Assembly (NCBI RefSeq): GCF_002866825.1
Contig: NZ_PKUS01000001.1
Location: 248,001 to 312,000 of the forward strand
DNA: 64,000 nt
Origin: Pseudohalioglobus lutimaris
GTDB lineage: Bacteria; Pseudomonadota; Gammaproteobacteria; Pseudomonadales; Halieaceae
Direction of reading: 5' to 3'
Below the pieces are notes generated by a model. That model had not been told where the DNA came from, did not search any database, and saw only the letters and a program-made list of their open reading frames with translations. Position numbers and translations under genes: made by a program. How positions within the stretch are numbered: position 1 is the stretch's first letter; each line of letters opens with the position of its first letter. Below, in pieces: positions 27,508 to 36,137 of the stretch.

Positions 27508-27729
27508 ATGGGAGAGCGACATCAGGAACGCAACTCTTCCGATTCCCTGGACGATATGTTCGAGCCTATGCTCAGTGACATGTCCGATGAGGAGTTTGAA
27601 GACTTCGAGCCAGTGATCAGTAACAAGCAGCGGCTGGCAGAAAAACGCCGTCGCGCCGAACGCCGACTCGAAGAGAAGCGCCTGCGAGACGAACTGGGTT
27701 TTTACGACCTGGAACTGGATGATTTCTAG
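27508..27729 (+). CDS. PA3496-family small protein
   Basis: A 73-residue acidic-then-basic protein. An acidic N-half (SDEEFEDFEP) is followed by a charged helix (RRRAERRLEEKRLRDELGFYDLELDDF) that matches small proteins annotated as PA3496-family putative envelope integrity proteins. The ribosome site GGGAGG is strong and sits in a hairpin loop. The molecular function is unknown. Confidence 0.75.
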   Translation: MGERHQERNSSDSLDDMFEPMLSDMSDEEFEDFEPVISNKQRLAEKRRRAERRLEEKRLRDELGFYDLELDDF

Positions 27730-27887
27730 AGCCACTGGGCTCTACTATCGCTTGTTCCGGACCCGGCTTGCACCACCGAGCACATCGGTGGCTGCGGTTT
27801 TTGCTCCCTGCGGAAAGGTCGCTCAACCGTTAGCAGTGTCCTGTACCGCATGACACAACTCATTCAAATTCAGGAGTCGCCCACGGC

Positions 27888-28094
27888 ATGTCCGAAGTAA
27901 AGCGAGAAGTAAGGCCGGTAGAGGTCAACTACGTGTGCGATGCCTGTGGTCAGGGCATGATGGCCAGGTCGGGAGAAATGGATCCGACTAGCGGCGATAT
28001 CGAACATAGCTGCCTTATTTGTGATCACAAGCAGGTTTTTCAGTGGCGTAGCTATCCTCGCATAGACCACATCGGTCTCGACGAAAAAATCTGA
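27888..28094 (+). CDS. Small zinc-ribbon-like protein
   Basis: A 68-residue protein with two CxxC pairs, CDAC at about 18-21 and CLIC at about 42-45, spaced as in a small zinc ribbon. I do not recognise a named family. ATG 27888 follows CAGGAG at 27871-27876 by 11 bases. It precedes the convergent mtnA gene. Confidence 0.65.
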   Translation: MSEVKREVRPVEVNYVCDACGQGMMARSGEMDPTSGDIEHSCLICDHKQVFQWRSYPRIDHIGLDEKI

Positions 28095-28118
28095 CAGCGC
28101 CTCCAGCTCCAGCGCACA

Positions 28119-29207
28119 TTATGCGCCGGGCAGCAATGCTCTCATCTCGCTGAGTCCCTCAGGGCTGGCGGCAAAAAATCCGTACTCAGTAACCAGTCCT
28201 GACACCAGCTCCGCGGGTGTGACATCAAAAGCAGGGTTTACCGCGCTTGTACCCTCTGCAGCGAGGTTTACTTCCAGGCCCTGTCCGGAAGCATCCACGC
28301 CAGCAATAGAGAGCACCTCCAGTGCATCACGTTCCTCTATGGGTATCTTCGCGCCACTCGCGCAATCCCAGTCAATAGTGGACTCCGGCAAGGCAACGTA
28401 GAAGGGAATACCGTTGTCGCGGGCAGCCAGTGCCTTCAGGTAAGTACCGATTTTGTTGCACACATCGCCATTGGCCGCAGTGCGGTCCGAACCGACTATC
28501 ACGCAGTCCACAAGGCCCTGGCGCATCAGTTGGCCGCAGCTGTTGTCTGCTACCACGGTGCACGGTACACCTGATCTATGCAGCTCCCAAGCCGACAAAT
28601 TCATGCCCTGGTTGCGCGGCCTGGTTTCCGAAACCCAGACATGCACTGGAATACCGGCAGCAAAGGCCTTGTAGACTGGTGACAGTGCCGTTCCCCATTG
28701 AATCGTGGCCAGCCAACCGGCATTGCAGTGGGTCATCACGTTCAGCGGTTTTCCGTCGGTTTCCAGTTCACGCAACAGGCTCAGGCCGTGTTCCCCTATG
28801 CGCGAACAGTTGGCGATGTCTTCCGCGCGTAATTCCACCGCTTTGTTCAAAGCCGCTTCTGCACGTGCCCACGGCAGCAAACTGCTGACTTCGGCACGAA
28901 TCTGCTCCAGCGCCCAGCGCAGGTTCACCGCAGTCGGCCGCGTGGACAATAGCGCCTCACTCGCCGCAATCAGGTTTTGGTCAGAAGGGTTAACGGCCAG
29001 GGCATGGGCCAGGCCAAAGGCCGCGGTAATGCCGATCAGGGGCGCACCCCGCACCTGCATATGGCGAATGGCGTGGCAATAGGCCTCTAGAGAATCCAGG
29101 TGCACCCAACGCAGCGTATGCGGCAGCAGGGTCTGGTCGATGATTTCCACGGTACCGGAAACCGCGTCCCAGCGCAGGCTGGAAAGGTCATCATTGTTGA
29201 ACATCAT
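28119..29207 (-). CDS. mtnA: S-methyl-5-thioribose-1-phosphate isomerase
   Basis: A 362-residue methionine-salvage enzyme converting methylthioribose-1-phosphate to methylthioribulose-1-phosphate. Family signatures are RGAPLIGITAAFGLA, the catalytic-Cys segment VMTHCNAGWLA, ETRPRNQG and the Asp-containing VGSDRTAANGDVCNKIGT. Two adjacent ATGs (29207, 29204) follow GAGGA. Other salvage genes are not beside it. It lies 6 bases from an unknown membrane protein gene on the same strand. Confidence 0.95.
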   Translation of the reverse strand: MMFNNDDLSSLRWDAVSGTVEIIDQTLLPHTLRWVHLDSLEAYCHAIRHMQVRGAPLIGITAAFGLAHALAVNPSDQNLIAASEALLSTRPTAVNLRWALEQIRAEVSSLLPWARAEAALNKAVELRAEDIANCSRIGEHGLSLLRELETDGKPLNVMTHCNAGWLATIQWGTALSPVYKAFAAGIPVHVWVSETRPRNQGMNLSAWELHRSGVPCTVVADNSCGQLMRQGLVDCVIVGSDRTAANGDVCNKIGTYLKALAARDNGIPFYVALPESTIDWDCASGAKIPIEERDALEVLSIAGVDASGQGLEVNLAAEGTSAVNPAFDVTPAELVSGLVTEYGFFAASPEGLSEMRALLPGA

Positions 29208-29213
29208 GCGTCC

Positions 29214-30068
29214 TCAGGTACTGACGGGCTCTGGCTGGCTGGTTTCGGCCTGCCATTCAAACACATTCAGTTCGATAAAGATAAAGGCGAACAGCCACAA
29301 CGAGGCGTCCCAGAAATCCAGGAAGTCGCCCGCTATACCCCAGTATCCGGCCGCTAGAAACAGCGTTCCGTAAACAGCCAGTTTGAACCACCTGGTAGCG
29401 CTCATTACCGTATCCGAGAGGCTGCCGCGCAGCTGCAGCCGCACCTCAACTTCGAGCACGATCACAACCAACAACCAGGCAGCGGAATTGACCACATCCA
29501 CCCACGCCAGCCGGCGTGCAGCATCCATAACCCATGGCTCGGCGACAATGCCGAATCCAACCAGCCGGTAGACGTCGTTACCGATGCCAGCACAATTTTC
29601 TGCATCCAGGGGCACGTATTCGTCCAGGTCAACCAGCAGTGACAGATTCTGGCCGAGGCTGGCGCAGGCGCTGAAGTCGCTTATCATGACCGCTTCGTAG
29701 AGCATCCCTAACTCCGCATAGTAACCGGTGAAGGCGTAAAAAACTGCGACATAACAGAGCAGGCGAATACCGTGCAGGCTCCACTTTACCGGCCCACGAA
29801 TCCGGTGATCATCCAATACAGATGTCTCCAGTTCGAACAGCAGTAGCAGCAGCACCCAGGCCGCGGTATCGATGGTGGCGGAGAAAACCTGAATCACCTG
29901 TGAGAGTTCAAAGCCGTCGACAAAGGTGTGCTCCAGGGCAGACAGCTCCTCCCGCAGGAACAGGTAGACATTGAAGCTCAGCAGCAGATAAACAACGTAC
30001 TTTACCGCCGTAAATAACGTCAGGCTGATCCGGCTGCTGCCAACCACACCGTCACTATCCTTGGTCAT
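29214..30068 (-). CDS. Multispanning membrane protein of unknown function
   Basis: A 284-residue protein with about seven hydrophobic helices and acidic connecting loops. Notable segments are an Asp/Glu-rich central loop (LVDLDEYVPLDAENCAG) and the paired WLLVVIVLEVEVRL and WLFAFIFIELNVFEW near the end, which look like a repeated helix. I do not recognise the family. It ends 6 bases before mtnA and begins 14 bases after the glutamine-synthetase-like gene, all on one strand, so an operon is likely. Confidence 0.7.
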   Translation of the reverse strand: MTKDSDGVVGSSRISLTLFTAVKYVVYLLLSFNVYLFLREELSALEHTFVDGFELSQVIQVFSATIDTAAWVLLLLLFELETSVLDDHRIRGPVKWSLHGIRLLCYVAVFYAFTGYYAELGMLYEAVMISDFSACASLGQNLSLLVDLDEYVPLDAENCAGIGNDVYRLVGFGIVAEPWVMDAARRLAWVDVVNSAAWLLVVIVLEVEVRLQLRGSLSDTVMSATRWFKLAVYGTLFLAAGYWGIAGDFLDFWDASLWLFAFIFIELNVFEWQAETSQPEPVST

Positions 30069-30082
30069 AGCAGCAGGTCCAC

Positions 30083-31432
30083 TCAGACCTGGAGCAGCAG
30101 GTGCTCCCGCTCCCAGGACGAAATCACCCGGTTGAATTCCTCGAACTCGTCGAGTTTCACCGCGGCGTAAGCTTTGAGAAATAACTCACCGAACACCTCC
30201 ACAACTTCAGGCGAATCACCCAGAGTACGCAGGCCCTCCTCCAGTGTGCGTGCCACCTCCACATCATCTTCGTTTGCGGTGCCCTGGTGCGGCGCCGTCG
30301 GTTGCAACTTACGTTTCATACCCAGGTAACCGGAGGCGAGTGTGGCCGCCATCGCCAGATAAGGGTTGGCGTCTGCGCCCGGAAAGCGGTTTTCCACCCG
30401 GGTTGCAGCTGCAGCACTCTGGGGAACCCGAAACGCAGTGGTCCGGTTGTCCAGCCCCCAGTTGAGATTGATCGGCGCTGAAATATCAGGCGCCAGACGT
30501 CGATAGGAGTTTACGTTGGGCGCATAGAGCGCGATTAATTCGGGCGTGTAGTGCTGCAGGCCTGCGATGTAACTGAGGAATGCGGCCGTGTGCTCCCCCT
30601 TCTCATCAACAAATATATTTTCACCGCTGTCCACACTGACGATACTCTGGTGTATGTGCAGTGCACTACCCGGCTCGATCTGCATGGGCTTGGCCATAAA
30701 GGTGGCATAGACACCGTGTTTGTGAGCGGTCTCACGCACGGTGCGCTTGAATGTGAATACCTGGTCAGCCAGTTCCATGGCATCCCCGTGAAGGAAGTTA
30801 ATTTCCATCTGCGCGGCGCCATTCTCATGGATGAGCGTATCTACGCAGAGTTCCTGTGCCTCGGCATAGTCATACATGTCTTCCACGAAGTCCTCGAACT
30901 CAGAGACCGCATCCATGCTGTACGACATGCGCGAGGTCTCGGCACGACCAGAGCGCCCCTTGGGGGGTACCAGCACGTTGTCCGGGTCAGTATTCCGGCT
31001 GACCAGGTAAAACTCGACTTCCGGAGCAACCACCGGACGCAGGCCCTCCGCCGCGTACAGATCAAGCACCTTGCGCAGCACCGAGCGCGAAGACAGGGGG
31101 TGTAATTCCCCCCCCATGGTGTAGCAGTCGTGAATAATCTGGGCGGTAGGCTCTCTGGCCCAGGGCACCACTCGCATAGTAGCCGGATCCGGCTTGAGTA
31201 ACATGTCGGCATCGGTAGGTTCAACCAGCTCCCAGTGCTCATCGCAATACTCCCCGGTTACGCTCTGCACCATGATGCTCTCGGGGAGCCTTGGCTCGCC
31301 CTGGTCCAGAAACTGGTGCGCGGGGATAAACTTGCCGCGGGCGTTGCCCGTCATATCCGGGACCAGCACCTCTACTTCAGAGATCTGGTGCTGTTTTAGC
31401 CAGTCCTTGATGACTTGGGTTTCGATACTCAT
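30083..31432 (-). CDS. Glutamine-synthetase family ligase, probable gamma-glutamylpolyamine synthetase
   Basis: A 449-residue GS-fold enzyme. From ATG 31432 the N-terminal beta-grasp domain has VEVLVPDMTGNARGKFIP; the catalytic domain has PEVEFYLV, NGAAQMEINF, GSALHIHQS and NRTTAFRVP...RVENRFPGADANPYLAMAA. It resembles PuuA-type gamma-glutamylputrescine synthetases. The divergent neighbour is a DAO-type FAD oxidase like PuuB, which supports a polyamine route. Substrate preference is inferred. Confidence 0.87.
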   Translation of the reverse strand: MSIETQVIKDWLKQHQISEVEVLVPDMTGNARGKFIPAHQFLDQGEPRLPESIMVQSVTGEYCDEHWELVEPTDADMLLKPDPATMRVVPWAREPTAQIIHDCYTMGGELHPLSSRSVLRKVLDLYAAEGLRPVVAPEVEFYLVSRNTDPDNVLVPPKGRSGRAETSRMSYSMDAVSEFEDFVEDMYDYAEAQELCVDTLIHENGAAQMEINFLHGDAMELADQVFTFKRTVRETAHKHGVYATFMAKPMQIEPGSALHIHQSIVSVDSGENIFVDEKGEHTAAFLSYIAGLQHYTPELIALYAPNVNSYRRLAPDISAPINLNWGLDNRTTAFRVPQSAAAATRVENRFPGADANPYLAMAATLASGYLGMKRKLQPTAPHQGTANEDDVEVARTLEEGLRTLGDSPEVVEVFGELFLKAYAAVKLDEFEEFNRVISSWEREHLLLQV

Positions 31433-31556
31433 AGAGTTTCCAGGTAAACCAAAGCTTCGAGTATCCCGATGAAGCCTGGCCGGTTCAAGACCTTTGACCA
31501 GCGCTAACCCTAAGGTGGTATGAGCCACGGGGCACACAAACCGGTATATTCTACAG

Positions 31557-32840
31557 ATGCAAAACTTACCTCACGTCGAGTCCTGGTATGCCGCTTCCGC
31601 CAATCTGCAGCTCAGCTTTCCGCCGCTGAAGGGAGAGGTTAGCGCTGATGTATGTATTGTCGGTGGCGGCTACACCGGCCTTTCCACCGCCATTCACCTG
31701 CGCAAGCTGGGCTTCAGCGTTGTGCTGCTGGAAGCCAACAAGGTGGGCTGGGGTGCCTCCGGCCGCAACGGCGGTCACGTGGGAACGGGTCAGCGCGCCG
31801 ATCAGGAAACCCTGGAAAAACTCGTTGGCCTGGATCATGCGAGAGAACTCTGGAAGCTCGGCCTGGAAGCTGTCGACACGGTCTGTGAACTGATTGACGA
31901 GTACCAGATCGACTGCGAACTCAAGACCGGCAACCTGCACGTCGCCTCAAAAAGCAAAGAACAGCCCTGGTTAATCGAAGAAGTAGAGCACCTGCACAAG
32001 GTCTACAACTACACCAATATCCGTTATGTAGAGCCGGCGGAGCTCGCCCATATGACTTCGGGCCAGGGCTTCCACGGCGCCACTCTCGATAGCGGCGCTA
32101 GACACCTGCACCCACTCAACTATGCGCTTGGACTTGCCAGAGCGGCCAGCGAACTGGGTGCCACTCTGCACGAGGGCAGCCGGGTGCTCTCGTATAAAGA
32201 GGACCAGAAAGTCACGGTCAGCACCGATACCGGCACGGTGACGGCGAACTACCTTGTTCTGGGCTGTAACGGCTACCTGGAGAAGCTGGAGCCGCGCACC
32301 GCCGGACGCATCATGCCCATCAACAACTATATGCTGGCCACTGAGCCACTTGACGATGAGCTTGCCCGGAGCCTGATCCGTGACGACTCATCCATGTCAG
32401 ACAGTCTCTTTGTCATTGATTACTGGAAGCTTTCAGCCGATAACCGACTGCTGTTCGGCGGCGGCGAGTCCTACACCCGCAAATTCCCCCGGGACATAGG
32501 CAGCTTTGTGCGCAAATACATGCTGCGCATTTACCCCGAGCTGCAAAATACCCGCATCGAGTATGGCTGGGGTGGCACCCTGGCGATCACGCTCAACCGC
32601 ATGCCTGACTTCGGCAGGCTGTCGCCCCAGGTTTTCTACGCTCACGGCTACTCCGGCCACGGCGTCCCCACAGCAACCCTGGCTGGCAAACTGCTGGCAG
32701 AGGTCATTTCGGGAACGGCCGAGCGCTTTGACGTGATGGCCGGGGTGCCTTCAAGATCTTTCCCGGGAGGCACATTATTACGCTTCCCCGGCCTGGTCGC
32801 CGGTATGCTTTTTTACAGTCTACGCGATCGACTGGGGTAA
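31557..32840 (+). CDS. FAD-dependent oxidase, gamma-glutamylputrescine oxidase-like
   Basis: A 427-residue DAO-family flavoprotein. The dinucleotide fold VCIVGGGYTGLSTAIHL is at about 32-48, followed by VGWGASGRNGGHVG and the C-terminal GWGGTLAITLNRMPDFG and YSGHGVPTATLAGKLLAE typical of PuuB-like oxidases. It would oxidise a gamma-glutamyl polyamine to an aldehyde with H2O2 release. It is divergent from the GS-like ligase across 124 bases, which presumably hold both promoters. Confidence 0.88.
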   Translation: MQNLPHVESWYAASANLQLSFPPLKGEVSADVCIVGGGYTGLSTAIHLRKLGFSVVLLEANKVGWGASGRNGGHVGTGQRADQETLEKLVGLDHARELWKLGLEAVDTVCELIDEYQIDCELKTGNLHVASKSKEQPWLIEEVEHLHKVYNYTNIRYVEPAELAHMTSGQGFHGATLDSGARHLHPLNYALGLARAASELGATLHEGSRVLSYKEDQKVTVSTDTGTVTANYLVLGCNGYLEKLEPRTAGRIMPINNYMLATEPLDDELARSLIRDDSSMSDSLFVIDYWKLSADNRLLFGGGESYTRKFPRDIGSFVRKYMLRIYPELQNTRIEYGWGGTLAITLNRMPDFGRLSPQVFYAHGYSGHGVPTATLAGKLLAEVISGTAERFDVMAGVPSRSFPGGTLLRFPGLVAGMLFYSLRDRLG

Positions 32841-32888
32841 CCCGGTCACACTCTGTGCTGTTAGACTGGCCCCCTTTGAGCGGACAGG

Positions 32889-33926
32889 GTGCAAGCGGTG
32901 ATTCCACAGACAGACATTAGCCCGGCTGACTGGCGGGCACAGTTGCGCGAGGTGATCACGTCCGGCGAGGATTTGCTGCGATTACTGCATCTTCGCCCCG
33001 AACAGGTCGGCTATTCCAGCCTCGCTGTCCAGGACTTTGCGCTGAAAGTGCCCCGTGCGTTTGTCGGAAGAATGCGGGTTGGAGACCCAGAGGACCCACT
33101 GCTACGCCAGGTCCTGGCCAGCGCAGAAGAACTGTTGGTTACTGCAGACTACAGCGCTGACCCCGTAGGTGAGACGGGAGACGCCATCCGCCATCCCGGC
33201 ATCATTCAGAAGTACCACGGCAGGCTGCTGTTGATGCTCAGCTCTGGCTGCGCCATTAACTGCCGTTACTGTTTTCGCCGCCACTTCCCTTACCACAGCA
33301 ACCAGAACAGTCGCCGAGAGTGGCTGCAGGCCCTGGAGCACGTCGCCACCGATACCTCCATCAGCGAGGTTATCTTCAGCGGTGGAGACCCACTGCTGGT
33401 CGCAGACGAACAGCTCGCGGACCTGGTTGAGCGAATCGCCACCATTCCCCATGTTCAACGGATACGCGTCCATACCCGCCTGCCGGTCGTCATACCCGAG
33501 CGAGTGACCCCTGCGCTGCTGGAGGCATTGGCGGGCTCCAGGCTACAGAGCACTGTGGTAATTCACACTAACCATGCCAATGAGCTGGACGATAAGGTCG
33601 CCGCGGCCATGCAGGCACTGCGCAGCGCGGGTATCACCCTGCTTAATCAGGCGGTGTTGCTCAAGGGGGTCAATGATAGCAAGCAGGCCCTGGTTGAATT
33701 GAGCGAGCGTCTCTTTGCCCTTGGAGTGCTGCCTTACTACTTGCACCTGTTGGACAAGGTACAGGGTGCAGCCCATTTTGACGTCTCAGCCCAGCGCGCG
33801 GTTGTGCTCGCCGACCAGGTCGCCGCTGAGCTCCCTGGCTACCTCGTGCCACGCCTGGTTCGGGAAGAGGCGGGACAACCCGCAAAAGTTGGCGTCAATA
33901 ATGGACACGCCTTGCTCGCTGTATAG
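32889..33926 (+). CDS. epmB: EF-P beta-lysylation radical SAM protein EpmB
   Basis: A 345-residue radical SAM enzyme of the lysine 2,3-aminomutase family. The cluster motif is CAINCRYC in SSGCAINCRYCFRRHFPY, followed by VIFSGGDPLL and RIHTRLPVVIPERV-like segments. The short EpmB form makes (R)-beta-lysine for elongation factor P. Start is GTG 32889 or GTG 32898; GGACAGG favours neither clearly. The usual divergent efp gene is not adjacent; the flanks are the FAD oxidase and a GGDEF-EAL gene. Confidence 0.92.
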   Translation: MQAVIPQTDISPADWRAQLREVITSGEDLLRLLHLRPEQVGYSSLAVQDFALKVPRAFVGRMRVGDPEDPLLRQVLASAEELLVTADYSADPVGETGDAIRHPGIIQKYHGRLLLMLSSGCAINCRYCFRRHFPYHSNQNSRREWLQALEHVATDTSISEVIFSGGDPLLVADEQLADLVERIATIPHVQRIRVHTRLPVVIPERVTPALLEALAGSRLQSTVVIHTNHANELDDKVAAAMQALRSAGITLLNQAVLLKGVNDSKQALVELSERLFALGVLPYYLHLLDKVQGAAHFDVSAQRAVVLADQVAAELPGYLVPRLVREEAGQPAKVGVNNGHALLAV

Positions 33927-34072
33927 GTGCTTGGCAGTGAACAACCCGTTATGCGCATTCATGCCATTCTTGACCCAAATCGGCTAATCTCACCAATTCG
34001 TGAATGATTTCACGCCGCTTGATCGGCATTCCATGCAATAATTGTTAAAAAAATGGCGATACCAAATCTATC

Positions 34073-34098
34073 GGGCCCTGTCGGATAATCAGGGGCCC
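34073..34098 (+). other. GC-rich hairpin in front of the GGDEF-EAL gene
   Basis: GGGCCCTG (34073-34080) pairs with CAGGGGCCC (34090-34098) with one bulged base and a 9-base loop. It ends 20 bases before ATG 34119 and has no U-tract. It may be an epmB 3' end structure or a leader hairpin. Confidence 0.4.
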
Positions 34099-34118
34099 CT
34101 CATTGATATGGACAGTTA

Positions 34119-35882
34119 ATGACATTAACAGTATCAGCGATGACGATTGTCGTACTGGGAATACTGGTCCTGGTGGCAATTTCTGCCGCCCTGATAACGA
34201 TGCACCGCAGAAGCGCGCGAATGATCACCAGCGAGCTACTGGAAGAAGCACGAAAGCTTGAAACCGAGCTGGGGCAACCGGAGGCAGCAGATACGCCCGG
34301 CGGCGAACCCCAATACCTGCAAGCACTACTGTCCAGAATCAGCACCCGACTCAGCGAATATCGCGATCAACTGACCGAAGTACAGCAACAGGCAGAGCAG
34401 CGCGAGGCGGACTTTTCTGATGAGCTTTCACGCCGGGAAAAAAAGCTGGCCGACTCACTGCGAGATGTCGAGGTATCGAAAGAACACCTGTACCACATGG
34501 CCTACCACGACAGCCTGACCTCTCTGCCGAACAGGCGGCTATTCAAGGAGCAACTGGAACAGCTGTTGCGCATGGCCGAACGCCACGGCGAGCAACTTGC
34601 AATTCTGTTTATCGACCTGGATGACTTCAAGCGCATTAATGACAGCGTGGGCCACAGCGCGGGGGATGAACTGCTACAAGAAGTAGCCCAGCGCATCCTC
34701 AGCTGTCTGCGCGACAGTGACCTGGTAGCGCACAATGTAGATAGCAGCCCATCCGCCAATGTCTCGCGTATCGGCGGAGACGAGTTTACCGTTGTGTTGC
34801 CGCAGTTAGAGAAGGTAGAGTCGGCCGGCATTGTCGCCAGACGCATCGTTGAAGCTGTAGGCCAGCCTTTCCTGATCGAAGGGCAGGAACTGTTTGTGAC
34901 CCCCAGCATCGGCATCGCCCTCGCTCCCGGGGACGCGTCGGATGCACAGGGTCTGTTGAAGGCCTCGGACATTGCCCTGTATCACGCCAAGGGCCAGGGC
35001 AAGAATCACTTCGCCTATTACCAGGAACATATGACCGAACCCGCGCAGGCACGTATACGCATGGAGGCAGACCTGCGTGGTGCTCTGGACCGGGGAGAGC
35101 TGGAACTTTACTACCAACCACAAGTAGAGACTCGTACCGCCACCGTAGTGGGAGCAGAAGCCTTGCTGCGCTGGAATCATCCCGAGCTGGGCCTGGTACC
35201 GCCCATGCGTTTTATACCTGTAGCTGAAGAAATGAACATCATTGATGAGCTCGGAAAATGGACCATCAGCCAGGCCTGCAAACAGCTCAAGGAGTTTCAT
35301 GGTAAAAAGCTGAAACTGCCTATAGTGACTGTGAATATCTCGGCCCTGCAGTTCAAAATGGGGCTGGTTAACACGGTGAGCCAGTGCCTGCGGGAAACCG
35401 GCGTTGCTGCATCACAACTTCAGTTGGAGTTCCAGGAAGGCGTGGCAATGAAAGACCTGGGTGAGAGCATACGCATACTCAACGGTCTCAAGGAAGTCGG
35501 CGTCACTTTGTGTATCGACAATTTCGGCACGGGCTACTCCCCGCTGGGTTATCTCAACAATTTCCCACTGGACGCAATCAAGGTCGACCGTAGCTACCTG
35601 GTTAAGTCCCTGGAGAATGAAAAGGATGCGAATCTGGTTGCAGCGATTATTGATATCGCCCGGAATATGAAGCTGGGGTTGCTCGCGGAAGGCGTGGAAA
35701 CCATAGAGCAATATCAGTTTCTCAATCGTCAGGGCGTGCATTTGATGCAAGGCTACTTATTCAGCGCACCTGTATCCGCTGCTGAACTGGAGGCCATGCT
35801 CGCTCCCTGGCACTTCATGGAATTTCTCCGCCAGCTGTCAAACCATCTCGGCAACCAGCGCGCCCCGGATCCCGACTCCTGA
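34119..35882 (+). CDS. GGDEF-EAL cyclic-di-GMP protein
   Basis: A 587-residue membrane-anchored protein with a helix at about 5-27, a charged coiled-coil stretch to about 118, GGDEF and EAL domains. The cyclase motif GGDEF (219-223) is intact, but 12 extra residues lie between a RDSD I-site-like motif and GGDEF. The EAL motif is E347-A-L. The second Asp of the catalytic DDFGTG is Asn (D467-N468), and the ITE motif reads EFQEG, so phosphodiesterase activity may be weak or lost. It is the first of four neighbouring genes with c-di-GMP links. Confidence 0.92.
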   Translation: MTLTVSAMTIVVLGILVLVAISAALITMHRRSARMITSELLEEARKLETELGQPEAADTPGGEPQYLQALLSRISTRLSEYRDQLTEVQQQAEQREADFSDELSRREKKLADSLRDVEVSKEHLYHMAYHDSLTSLPNRRLFKEQLEQLLRMAERHGEQLAILFIDLDDFKRINDSVGHSAGDELLQEVAQRILSCLRDSDLVAHNVDSSPSANVSRIGGDEFTVVLPQLEKVESAGIVARRIVEAVGQPFLIEGQELFVTPSIGIALAPGDASDAQGLLKASDIALYHAKGQGKNHFAYYQEHMTEPAQARIRMEADLRGALDRGELELYYQPQVETRTATVVGAEALLRWNHPELGLVPPMRFIPVAEEMNIIDELGKWTISQACKQLKEFHGKKLKLPIVTVNISALQFKMGLVNTVSQCLRETGVAASQLQLEFQEGVAMKDLGESIRILNGLKEVGVTLCIDNFGTGYSPLGYLNNFPLDAIKVDRSYLVKSLENEKDANLVAAIIDIARNMKLGLLAEGVETIEQYQFLNRQGVHLMQGYLFSAPVSAAELEAMLAPWHFMEFLRQLSNHLGNQRAPDPDS

Positions 35883-35997
35883 TAAGCGACGGCATCACCA
35901 CCACACCTGCACGACTGAATCCCTTCCTTCATCCTGCCTGCGTCGGTGCACTTCTAGCCGGCCATCACACTGCATTGAAAAACGTGAACGTCGTCAC

Positions 35998-36054
35998 AAA
36001 AACCCTTTAACAGCGCTCTTCGCCCGGGACTTATTCTACTTTTATAGGGTTTTT
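35998..36054. repeat. Long-loop inverted repeat downstream of the GGDEF-EAL gene
   Basis: AAAAACCCTTTAA (35998-36010) is the reverse complement of 36042-36054 apart from one base. The loop is 31 bases and the plus strand ends in five T. It could be a bidirectional terminator. The 255-base gap otherwise shows nothing. Confidence 0.4.
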
Positions 36055-36137
36055 CGTTGATCTGCAGCCGGTCGCTGTCAATACTCGCCTGACGAAACAG
36101 AGGCACGCTGCCTCTATGACAATAGCCGGTGAAGCCC

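Noticed and set aside
27727-27744. Hairpin TAGAGCC-ACTG-GGCTCTA at the PA3496-like stop codon as a terminator
   Set aside because: The 7-bp stem lacks a following T-run, so I do not call it a terminator.
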